Positions 31,238 through 38,598 of a DNA stretch of 41,451 nucleotides are shown one piece after another. The stretch is from an uncultured Rubrobacteraceae bacterium (GTDB lineage: Bacteria; Actinomycetota; Rubrobacteria; Rubrobacterales; Rubrobacteraceae), in NCBI GenBank assembly GCA_902806065.1, contig CADCVE010000036.1, forward strand, positions 1 to 41,451, written 5' to 3'. Within the stretch, counting starts at the first letter, position 1; every line of letters begins with the position of its first letter. Position numbers and translations under genes: made by a program. The notes beneath the pieces were generated by a model. It did no database searches. It saw nothing but the letters and a program-made list of their open reading frames with translations, and was not told the origin of the DNA.

Positions 31238-32539
31238 CTACCCCCTCTCCGCCGTCTCATCGGCATCGCGAGGAGCTTGCATGCCCTCCGCTCGCGGCGG
31301 CATATCCGCGAAGTACTTGCGAGAGTCATCCCGCCCGGGTTTCCTCTTGTTGCCGGAGAACTGCAGCTTCTCGTAGAAGAAGTGCATCGTCTTGTCTAGG
31401 AGGCCCGGCTTCTCGATCTCACCCCACCCGCTCGGGACCTCCCCGCCGGCCACCGCGTCCCACCGGACCTCCCGGTTCCGGTCGTGGTTGCTCAGGGCGC
31501 GGAGCCGCCGGATGCCGAATCCTAAAGTACGCGAGGCCGTGCTGGAGACCGCGGAGCCCGGCGGGGCCGTGTAGAACGGAGCGAACTTGTCCGGGAAGCC
31601 CGGCATGGTGCATCCGATGCACGGCCCGCCCGCCGCCATGCAGCCTCCCATGTGCGACTGTGCCCCGCGCGAGACGATGTTGCAATTCACTACCGGTCCC
31701 CAGCAGCCGACCTCGACCAGGCACTCCTTGTCGCCAAAGTTCTCGGCGAATATGCCCTCCTCGTAGTAGCCGGCCCGTGTGCAGCCGCGATGAACGGTCT
31801 CCTCGAAAAGCCAGGCCGGACGCCCGAGCTCGTCGAACTCCGGCAGCGGCCCGATGCCCTGGAGAAAGAGCAGTATCGCCGCCACCGTCTCCGTGAAGTT
31901 GTCCCCTATGGGAGCGCAGCCGGGGATGTTTATGACTGGCAACCCGAGGGCGCTGCGATAGTCCTTGCCGAGGAAGTCCATGAGGCTCATCGCGCCGGTC
32001 GGGTTACCGGCGGCGGCCGGTATGCCGCCCCAGGTGGCGCAGGTACCGATAGCGATCACTGCCGCCGCTCCCGGCGCCATCCGCCCCATACGCTCGGCAG
32101 TCGAGAAGGGCGTCCCGCCTTCCTCCTCGTCGCTGTCCTCCATGGCCTGCATGCCCATCGCGGAGAAGTATCCGCCGTGCTCGGCGGCGATCCTCTCGTC
32201 GGCAATGGAGCCCTCGTAGATGCACACGTACGGAGCGTCGAGCTTGCCCTCTTCCGCTAGCTTGAAGGGGTGAATAAAGTCCTCCCCCACCTCCTCGGCG
32301 AGCACCGGGTGGTGCAGTACGACCTTCGGGAGGCCGGGGATGATTCCGGCCAGCAGGTCCTCCACCTTCGGGTTGGTCGCCCCGGTCGCGGCGATGCTGC
32401 ACCCGTCGCAACTCATCCCCGCCATCCAGAAAGCGTGGACTACCTTTACCGGTCCCTCCGGAACCCGCCGCCGTCCCTCCTCCGGCGCCTGGACCCGATC
32501 CGGCGGAGCCCCCAACCCGGCAGGCGCGTGAATGGTCAT
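31238..32539 (-). CDS. [NiFe]-hydrogenase small subunit (group 1h/1l-like)
   Basis: 433 residues. It relays electrons from the NiFe site through three Fe-S clusters. The proximal-cluster motif is GMSCDGCSIA (Cys44, Cys47); further ligands lie in IAIGTCATWGG, INIPGCAPIGD, HRGCTRAGYYEEG, CLVEVGCWGPVVNCN and PCIGCTMPGFPDKF. There is no Tat signal and no C-terminal membrane helix, so the enzyme should be cytoplasmic, as in other 1h-type enzymes. A long C-terminal extension follows the last cysteines. In the 1h enzymes I remember, the proximal motif reads C-D-G-D with an Asp ligand; here it is Cys. ATG 32539 overlaps the cooC stop (ATGA) after GGAGAGGAGAG. Confidence 0.93.
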   Translation of the reverse strand: MTIHAPAGLGAPPDRVQAPEEGRRRVPEGPVKVVHAFWMAGMSCDGCSIAATGATNPKVEDLLAGIIPGLPKVVLHHPVLAEEVGEDFIHPFKLAEEGKLDAPYVCIYEGSIADERIAAEHGGYFSAMGMQAMEDSDEEEGGTPFSTAERMGRMAPGAAAVIAIGTCATWGGIPAAAGNPTGAMSLMDFLGKDYRSALGLPVINIPGCAPIGDNFTETVAAILLFLQGIGPLPEFDELGRPAWLFEETVHRGCTRAGYYEEGIFAENFGDKECLVEVGCWGPVVNCNIVSRGAQSHMGGCMAAGGPCIGCTMPGFPDKFAPFYTAPPGSAVSSTASRTLGFGIRRLRALSNHDRNREVRWDAVAGGEVPSGWGEIEKPGLLDKTMHFFYEKLQFSGNKRKPGRDDSRKYFADMPPRAEGMQAPRDADETAERG

Positions 32540-33339
32540 CCCGTCTCTCCTCTCCCGTTGCTCCCCGCCTTGCCCTCCACGACGTCCGCGATCCCCTCGA
32601 CAGCGACCACCGCCGGGGCCGCGGGCTGGTAATCCATCAGAGCCCGGCCTTCCCGGTCGGCCTCCTGTATCGCCTCGTCCCAGGGGACGACCGCGGCGAG
32701 CTCGACCCCGTGATCCGCACAGTAGGAGCGGATGATTTCCTCATCCCTCGCGCTCCGCACCTTGTTCGCAACCGCCCAAATATATTTGATGCCGAGCTCC
32801 TCGGCCAGCGGCGCCATCCTTCCGACCGTCTCCAGGGACCGGAAGTAAGGCTCGGTCACCAGGATCATCGCATCGACGTGCCGGGTGGTTCCCCGGCTCA
32901 TGTGCTCGATGGAAGCCTCCATGTCGGTGATGGTCATCGCTTCTCCGTTGCTCCCCGTCGCCAGCTCACCGAGCAGGCCGCGCACTCTGGCGTGCGCCGC
33001 ACACAGTCACCCGGCGCCGGCGTGGTCCACCCCTGTCATCACCATCAGGTCTACCCCGTCGGGGGCGGGCATCGCGTACTCGGCCGTCACCTCCTCGATG
33101 GGCCGGGCCATGACCAGCCTGCGGGCGCCGGCCTCTTCCTTCGTCTCCATGATGTCCTTCGGGACCCGGACTATCTTCTCCAGGTTATCCCGGCTCATAC
33201 CAAGCGCCACGCCCAGGTTTGGATTCGGGTCTCCATCAACAGCCATTACCGGATGTCCCCGCCGCGCCAGCAGCCGCGCCAGCGTCGCCGAGATAGTCGT
33301 CTTACCCGAACCGCCCTTGCCCGCCACAGCTACCTTCAT
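32536..33339 (-). CDS. CooC-type nickel ATPase with UGA at the first Cys of CxC (candidate selenoprotein)
   Basis: CooC is a MinD-like ATPase that loads nickel into CO dehydrogenase; its dimer binds Ni at a CxC motif near residue 112. Here one in-frame TGA (33007-33009, codon 111) splits the gene. Before it: MKVAVAGKGGSGKTT (deviant Walker A) to VMTGVDHAGAG; after it, same frame: LCAAHARVRGLLGEL, TDMEASIEHMSRGT, to the normal CooC end. The motif thus reads GAG-U-L-C-A-A-H, UGA exactly replacing the first Cys of GAGCxC. Read through, the protein is 267 residues, a normal length. The second half has no start of its own with a ribosome site. A clean SECIS-like hairpin follows. It is translationally coupled to the small subunit gene and is only 18 nt after merR. 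hypA and hypB are not in the window, so it may supply nickel here (inference). Confidence 0.88.
32980..32997 (-). promoter_or_regulatory. SECIS-like hairpin downstream of the cooC UGA
   Basis: On the minus strand GCGCAC (32997-32992) pairs perfectly with GTGCGC (32985-32980) around the 6-nt loop GCCAGA. The loop begins 15 nt after the UGA and its first base is G, close to the bacterial SECIS consensus as I recall it. Confidence 0.62.
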
Positions 33340-33357
33340 GTTTCTACTACCACCTTT

Positions 33358-33918
33358 CTACACTACTCCTTCGGGTACAGGATCGCAGCATCCGCACCCG
33401 CATTTTCCGCTCTCCGCGACTCTCCTTACGAATCTGTCGTTCTCCCGGATGACCCGCAGGTCCGGCGGCGTCACCCCGTCGGTGGCCGCCGTGACGCAAC
33501 CGCAGAACTCGCTCTCACCCTGATCTCCGCAGCGGCACGCGCCCCGCGCCTCGGCGCCCGCCGCCCGCTTCCGGTACTCCAGCAGGCTCTCCCGGAAAGC
33601 GCGCAACTCTTCCATTTTGCGCTCAGTCTCCTCCAGCTTGTGGTCGAGGAGATCGTCGAGACGTTGAAAGACCCCGTTGGGGATGCCGTCTTCGGCGGCA
33701 TTCACGAGGCTCCGGATCTGGCCCAGAGAGAGACCCATCAGCTTGGCGCGCCTCACGAACTCGATCCGCTCCAGCTCGCGCCAGCCGTAGATCCGATACC
33801 CCGAGTCCGTCCGGCCCGCCGGTGAAAGCAACCCTATGTCCTCGTAGTAACGCAGCGTCTTGGCCGGCACCCCTACCAGCCGCGCTACCTCACCTATCTT
33901 CAGAGCTGTCCTACCCAC
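33358..33918 (-). CDS. MerR-family metal-type regulator
   Basis: 186 residues from GTG 33918. N-terminal MerR winged helix (LKIGEVARLVGVPAKTLRYY, EDIGLLSPAGRTDSGYRIYG), dimerisation helix (about 80-125), then a Cys-rich C-terminal part (ACRCGDQGESEFCGC and KCGCGCCDPV). The clustered cysteines point to metal or redox sensing rather than drug sensing. The start is fixed by its promoter: the predicted -10 lies just upstream of 33942, which excludes the longer frame reaching 34050. Being 18 nt upstream of cooC, it heads the hydrogenase operon and probably autoregulates it, with nickel as a plausible ligand (inference). Confidence 0.85.
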   Translation of the reverse strand: MGRTALKIGEVARLVGVPAKTLRYYEDIGLLSPAGRTDSGYRIYGWRELERIEFVRRAKLMGLSLGQIRSLVNAAEDGIPNGVFQRLDDLLDHKLEETERKMEELRAFRESLLEYRKRAAGAEARGACRCGDQGESEFCGCVTAATDGVTPPDLRVIRENDRFVRRVAESGKCGCGCCDPVPEGVV

Positions 33919-33948
33919 CAAGGAGCCCCTTTCCGTAATACTTGGCAC

Positions 33949-33979
33949 ATTGTAAACCTTCCAGCCGCTGGAAGGTGAA
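33949..33979 (-). promoter_or_regulatory. MerR-type promoter with 19-bp spacer and operator dyad
   Basis: On the minus strand: -35 TTCACC (33979-33974), 19-bp spacer, -10 TACAAT (33954-33949). The spacer contains the perfect dyad ACCTTCC-N7-GGAAGGT (33956-33976), the classic operator of CueR/ZntR/MerR-type activators, which untwist an over-long spacer when metal is bound. It is placed to transcribe merR and, with no terminator between, the hydrogenase and hyp genes. Confidence 0.8.
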
Positions 33980-34087
33980 GAGCGGTACGAAAACAAACAT
34001 ACTGCATGTCCCGCCCGCGGCATCGTTACGTTAAGGTATCCTCCGGGCATCAGAAACCTCCGGATACCAGGAAGAGAGGATCGAGCC

Positions 34088-34714
34088 GTGGCGGAGCAGA
34101 GAAGCGGGACCGGTGTAAACCCTACGACTATGACAGAGATCGTGCGGTTTCACGGCCACATGTGTCCCGGGTTGGCGATGGGCATCCGGGCCGCCGAGGT
34201 CGCACTGCGCGAGGTGGGTCCGCACTCCTCCGACGAGGAGGTCGTCGCGCTAACGGAGACGGATATGTGCGGGGTGGATGCGATCCAGTACCTCACCGGC
34301 TGCACATTCGGCAAGGGTAACCTCATCCACCTGGACTACGGCAAGAACGCCTACACGTTTATGCGGCGCTCGGACGGCAGGGCGGTACGCGTCTCCGCCC
34401 GCCCCGGAGCCTTCGACCGGAGCCCGGAGCACGACGAGCTCTCCTCCAGAGTACGCAACGGGGGCGGCACAGAGGAGGAGCAAGCCCGCTACAAAGAACT
34501 GCGCGCGAACCGCACCGAGGCCATCTTGCGAGCGCCCGAGGAGGAGCTTTACGCCATCGAAGAACTGGAGGACGCAGAGGTACCACCAACGGCTCGCATC
34601 CACGACTCTGTCGCCTGCGCCGGGTGCGGGGAGCTCACCATGGAGACACGGGTTCGAAAGCTGGAAGGCCGGGCGCTCTGCCCGTCCTGCTTTGAGGCCG
34701 CCTCCTCCCGCTGA
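34088..34714 (+). CDS. FmdE-family protein with C-terminal zinc ribbon
   Basis: 208 residues from GTG 34088 (GAGAGGA upstream). The FmdE domain shows VRFHGHMCPGLAMGIRAAEV, ALTETDMCGVDAIQYLTGCT and FGKGNLIHLDYGKNAY. The C-terminus has a treble-clef/zinc-ribbon CAGCGELTMETRV...CPSC. FmdE proteins occur outside methanogens, often near molybdenum/tungsten or other metal genes; a metal-binding or trafficking role is the usual guess. It is divergent from merR, with the MerR operator in between. After the TGA stop the same frame continues 26 codons (starting KESDYREWLKAEGYREPE) with coding-like composition. Confidence 0.82.
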   Translation: MAEQRSGTGVNPTTMTEIVRFHGHMCPGLAMGIRAAEVALREVGPHSSDEEVVALTETDMCGVDAIQYLTGCTFGKGNLIHLDYGKNAYTFMRRSDGRAVRVSARPGAFDRSPEHDELSSRVRNGGGTEEEQARYKELRANRTEAILRAPEEELYAIEELEDAEVPPTARIHDSVACAGCGELTMETRVRKLEGRALCPSCFEAASSR

Positions 34715-34856
34715 AAAGAGAGCGACTACCGCGAGTGGCTCAAAGCAGAAGGCTACCGGGAGCCCGAGATACCGCGCCTCGGCAACACTTCCTAACTTCC
34801 TCCTGCTCGCCCCCCGCTGATATCCGGCGGACAGATTCTTGCCAAAACCATCTAAG

Positions 34857-34876
34857 CTTCCAGTAGAATGGAAGGT
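34857..34876 (+). promoter_or_regulatory. Second CTTCC/GGAAG dyad upstream of the ABC operon
   Basis: CTTCC (34857-34861) and GGAAGGT (34870-34876) are separated by 8 nt, one more than in the merR promoter dyad. TTGCCA (34839-34844) and TAGAAT (34864-34869) could be -35 and -10 elements with a 19-bp spacer. A further dyad CTGTTC-GAAG-GAACAG lies at 34897-34912. The site may be bound by the nearby MerR regulator, linking the transporter to the hydrogenase operon. Confidence 0.45.
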
Positions 34877-34945
34877 AGGGAGAGTCAGGAAACAAGCTGT
34901 TCGAAGGAACAGTAACGTGTTTAGAGGAACAGAACGGGGGCGCCA

Positions 34946-36712
34946 ATGGTCCGTGGAGCGTTAGAGCAGTCTTTGCGTCCCGTACTGGTATGTGTGCTAG
35001 GTCTCCTGATGGTGGTGGGGTCGAGCCCGGCCACGGGCGGCGCGCAACAACCCCAGCAGGTTGAGAGGCTCACCATCGCAACCGAGGCCGACAAGGGCAA
35101 CCTGACCCCTTACAGCTTCAGGCCCCCGCCGGGCATCCACAGCGAGCTCGTGGGCCTCGTCTACGATACGCTCTTCTTGCATCCTTATACCGAGGAGCCG
35201 ATCCCATGGCTCGCGACGGAGGCCTCGCCAAACGCGGATGCTACGTCCTGGACCGTGACGCTGCGCGACGATGTCACCTGGCACGACGGCGAGGAGTTCA
35301 CCGCCGAAGACGTTGCCTTCACATACGACTACTACAGAGATGGGCCTCCCAACCGCTACACGCACCACGCGAGCGACGTGCCGGTCGTCGAATCCGCCGA
35401 GGCGCTGGACGCGACCACGGTGGAGTTCACCTGCGAGCAGCCCTGCCCCACGCTGGACCTCATAACCCTGGCCGACCTACCGATCCTGCCCCAGCACATC
35501 TGGGAAGACGTCGAGGACCCCCAGACGTACACCGATCTCCCGGTGGGCACGGGACCGTACAGGCTCACGGAATACGTGGAGGACCAGTCCTACCGGTTCG
35601 AGGCAAATGAGGATTACTTCCTCGGGCCGCCGACTGTCGGGGAGATCGAGATGCCAATAGTCCCGGACCCGTCGAGCATGTTCCTGGCCCTGCAAAACGG
35701 CCAGGTAGATACCGCGACGCGCCCCGTCCCCCCCGAGCTTCAGGAGAGCCTCGGAGAGGCGCGGGACGTCGAGTTGGTGGAGGGGAAGCGGTTCGCGTCG
35801 ATCTTTTACAGGTTCAACGCCGAAAGCCCGCCGCTCGACCAGCAGGAGTTCCGGCGGGCCCTGGACATGGCCGTGGACCGGCAGGAGCTGGTGGATACGG
35901 TCCTGTTGGGCAACGGGAGGACGGGGAGCCCCTCATTCATGCACCCGGACTCCAGGTGGTTCGAGCCCCAGGATGCGGCCTTTGATCCGGAGCAGGCCGG
36001 AGTTATCCTGGACGGGGCCGGCATCTCCGACTCCGACGGGGATGGGATCCGGGAGTACGAGGGAGAGCCGGTCAGCCTCTCGATCATCGTCTCCGCCAAC
36101 GATCCGTTGCAGATCCGTACCGCCGAGTTGGTAGCCCAGCAGCTCGGCGAGGTGGGCATCGAGTTGCTGCCCGAGTCTCTGGACCCGGGCACCCTGAGCC
36201 AGCGGCAGAACGCGCTCGACTTCGAGCTCTCCAGCTTCCAGGGTGTACCGCACCTGATCGGAGATCCGACCCAGATGATCGAGTCCCTGGAGTCCCTGTT
36301 GGTCTACTCCAACCCCGAGTACGAGGGACTAAGAGAAGAGTGGTTCCAGTCCACCAGCGTCGAGCAGCAGGACGAGACGATGCGCGAGATACAGAGGCTC
36401 TTCGTCGAGGACCCGCCCGCGTCCACGCTCTACTACCCCGACACCACCTACGCCTACAACTCGAGCACGTACGATGGCTGGATCCCGGTCGAAGGCCACG
36501 GCATCCACCACAAGTGGTCTTTTATTCCGGAAGCCCCAGAGCTGTTGGGGATCGAAACGGTCGCGCAGCGAACCGCTCCACCGGAGGAGGAGACCGGCGG
36601 CAGGACCACCCTGTACGCCGTCGTGGTCGCCGGGGCGGTGGTTTTGCTCGTGCTTGGCTACTTCCTCCTCCGGCGGCGCTCCGCGCGCGGGAGCGACGAG
36701 GACCAGATATAG
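34946..36712 (+). CDS. ABC transporter substrate-binding protein, family 5 (peptide/nickel type)
   Basis: 588 residues. The N-terminal signal peptide (LRPVLVCVLGLLMVVGSSPA, no lipobox Cys) is followed by the family-5 solute-binding fold (LTIATEADKGNLTPYSFR, WTVTLRDDVTWHDGEEFTAE, DVAFTYDYYRD, PVGTGPYRL, FRRALDMAVDRQELVD). A C-terminal transmembrane helix (about 562-582, TLYAVVVAGAVVLLVLGYFL) plus RRR anchors it, replacing a lipid anchor. The family binds peptides, nickel chelates or sugars; the hydrogenase context favours nickel, but this is inference. It starts an operon of five genes. Confidence 0.88.
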   Translation: MVRGALEQSLRPVLVCVLGLLMVVGSSPATGGAQQPQQVERLTIATEADKGNLTPYSFRPPPGIHSELVGLVYDTLFLHPYTEEPIPWLATEASPNADATSWTVTLRDDVTWHDGEEFTAEDVAFTYDYYRDGPPNRYTHHASDVPVVESAEALDATTVEFTCEQPCPTLDLITLADLPILPQHIWEDVEDPQTYTDLPVGTGPYRLTEYVEDQSYRFEANEDYFLGPPTVGEIEMPIVPDPSSMFLALQNGQVDTATRPVPPELQESLGEARDVELVEGKRFASIFYRFNAESPPLDQQEFRRALDMAVDRQELVDTVLLGNGRTGSPSFMHPDSRWFEPQDAAFDPEQAGVILDGAGISDSDGDGIREYEGEPVSLSIIVSANDPLQIRTAELVAQQLGEVGIELLPESLDPGTLSQRQNALDFELSSFQGVPHLIGDPTQMIESLESLLVYSNPEYEGLREEWFQSTSVEQQDETMREIQRLFVEDPPASTLYYPDTTYAYNSSTYDGWIPVEGHGIHHKWSFIPEAPELLGIETVAQRTAPPEEETGGRTTLYAVVVAGAVVLLVLGYFLLRRRSARGSDEDQI

Positions 36713-37717
36713 TTGCCGCGCCCCTCCGGAGCCGCGTGGAGGCGGATCGGCGGGCGGGTGGCGCAGTACGCCCTCGTCCTCCTGGTCGCGGTCTCGCTCA
36801 ACTTCGCCATACCCCGCCTGGCGCCCGGGACCCCGATAGACTATCTGGTTCCGAGCGAGCAGGTCGCCACCATCACCCCCGAGCAACGGGAGCGGGTGCT
36901 TGCGCAGTTCGGGCTCGAGAAGCCTCTCCTCGAGCAGTACCGGCTCTACCTGACCGGCATCCTGCGGGGTGATCTGGGCGTCTCGGCGCAGCAAGGCCGC
37001 CCGGTTGTGGACATGCTGCTGGAGAGGCTGCCCTGGACCCTGGTTTTGGTGGGAGGGGCGATCACGCTGGCCACGGTCGTCGGGGGCGGCGCCGGGTTCC
37101 TCTCCGCCGCCAGGCGAGGAGGCCGGACGGAGGCATGGGGGCTCGCCCTCTTCATGTTCCTAGACTCGATGCCGCCGTTCTGGATCGGGATGCTGCTCCT
37201 CGTGTTTTTCTCCGGATACCTGGATCTCCTGCCGGTCTTCGGAGCTCTCCCGACGTCCGGCGCGGCTGGTGGTTTCGGCCTCACCCTCGAGTTCGCCCAG
37301 CGGCTCGTGCTCCCCCTGGTCACGCTAACGATGGTGAGGGCCGGGTGGCTCTTCCTGGTGGCGAGGTCCTCGCTCGCGGGCGAGCTCTCCGAGGACTACA
37401 TACTGATGGCGGAGGCAAAGGGCCTCTCCCGGCGTCAGGTGGTTCTCGGGCACGGGGTACGCAATGCTCTCCTTCCCCTCGTAACGGCCGTGGCGGTAGA
37501 GGTAGGGACCGTGGTTGGAGGAGCGACGGTAGTCGAGACCGTCTTCTCCTATCCCGGGCTGGGGCGCCTGATCTACGAGAGCGTCCTGAGCCGCGACTAC
37601 CTCGTGCTCCAGGGAGCGTTCCTGCTGCTGGCAGTGGGAGTCATCCTCGCAAACCTCCTCGCCGACCTCCTCTACCCGATCCTGGACCCCCGAGTGCGAG
37701 CGGAGAGCCTCCGGTGA
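36713..37717 (+). CDS. ABC transporter permease (DppB/NikB type)
   Basis: 334 residues. It opens with RIGGRVAQYALVLLVAVSLN and FAIPRLAPGTPIDYLV, the TM1 signature of DppB/OppB/NikB permeases. The EAA loop is AEAKGLSRRQVVLGHGVRNA, and the C-terminal pattern TVVETVFSYPGLGRLIYES is typical. About six helices. The start codon is probably TTG 36713 directly after the preceding stop; a GTG slightly downstream is possible. Its stop overlaps the next start (GTGA). Confidence 0.88.
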   Translation: MPRPSGAAWRRIGGRVAQYALVLLVAVSLNFAIPRLAPGTPIDYLVPSEQVATITPEQRERVLAQFGLEKPLLEQYRLYLTGILRGDLGVSAQQGRPVVDMLLERLPWTLVLVGGAITLATVVGGGAGFLSAARRGGRTEAWGLALFMFLDSMPPFWIGMLLLVFFSGYLDLLPVFGALPTSGAAGGFGLTLEFAQRLVLPLVTLTMVRAGWLFLVARSSLAGELSEDYILMAEAKGLSRRQVVLGHGVRNALLPLVTAVAVEVGTVVGGATVVETVFSYPGLGRLIYESVLSRDYLVLQGAFLLLAVGVILANLLADLLYPILDPRVRAESLR

Positions 37718-38598
37718 GCGGGACCCGGATGGGGCGCGTAGGGGCGACGATCCTGCTGCTCTTCGTGGTCGCCGCCGTCTTCGCTCCAATACTCGCCCCC
37801 CACGACCCCGCACTGCGTACCACCCAACCCTTCGCGGCACCCTCGTTCGCCCACCCCCTGGGCGCCAACGACGTGGGCCAGGATATCCTGAGCGAGCTGA
37901 TCTTCGCCAGCAGGCTCTCGCTTACGGTTGGCTTCGTCACCGCGTGCCTCGCCACGATCCTGGGGGCGGCGGTCGGGATCGTCGGCGGGTACCTCAGGGG
38001 GCCGGTAGACACCGTACTGATGCGGGGAGTAGACGTGATCCTCTCCCTGCCCTTCCTGCCGCTCATGATCGTGCTGGCGGCGTTCCTCGGACAGAACACC
38101 ACCAACCTGATCCTGGTGATAGGGCTCCTGATCTGGGCCCGCCCCGCCCGGCTTATACGCTCCCAGGTACTCTCGGTACGCGAGAGCGGGCACGTCCAGG
38201 CGGCCCGGGCGATGGGCGCTACCCACGGTTACGTCATGGTCCGTCACGTACTGCCCAGGGTCACGCCGTTGGTCGCGGCGCAGTTCGTCCGCACGGCGAA
38301 CGTCTCCATAATGCTGGAGGCCTCTCTGGCCTTTCTAGGCCTCAGCGACCCGTTCCAGAAAAGCTGGGGCGCCATCCTGTTCTACGCGAACGCCCGCTCG
38401 GCGTTCCTCACCGACGCATGGCTCTGGTGGGTGCTGCCGCCGGGGCTGTGCATCGCGGCGGTGGTAGTCAGCTTCGCGTTCCTGGGCTACGCCCTGGAGG
38501 AGCGAGTAGACCCACGACTACGCTCCACCTTGCCGACGAGCGAGCCCTCGTCCGGCTCAGGGACACCGATGCCCGTCAGAGAGGACGCGCTCCGATGA
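37714..38598 (+). CDS. ABC transporter permease (DppC/NikC type)
   Basis: 294 residues from GTG 37714 (GGAGAG upstream); ATG 37729 is an alternative. It shows the DppC pattern FAPILAPHDPALRTTQPFAA, HPLGANDVGQDILSELIFAS, the EAA loop AARAMGATHGYVMVRHVLPR, and MLEASLAFLGLSDPFQKSWG. It pairs with the preceding permease to form the membrane channel. Confidence 0.9.
   Translation: MSGTRMGRVGATILLLFVVAAVFAPILAPHDPALRTTQPFAAPSFAHPLGANDVGQDILSELIFASRLSLTVGFVTACLATILGAAVGIVGGYLRGPVDTVLMRGVDVILSLPFLPLMIVLAAFLGQNTTNLILVIGLLIWARPARLIRSQVLSVRESGHVQAARAMGATHGYVMVRHVLPRVTPLVAAQFVRTANVSIMLEASLAFLGLSDPFQKSWGAILFYANARSAFLTDAWLWWVLPPGLCIAAVVVSFAFLGYALEERVDPRLRSTLPTSEPSSGSGTPMPVREDALR

Noticed and set aside
37135-37713. 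Extension of the second permease gene upstream to 37135
   Set aside because: That part overlaps the first permease in another frame and reads as low-quality Arg/Pro-rich sequence; GTG 37714 with GGAGAG is the natural start.
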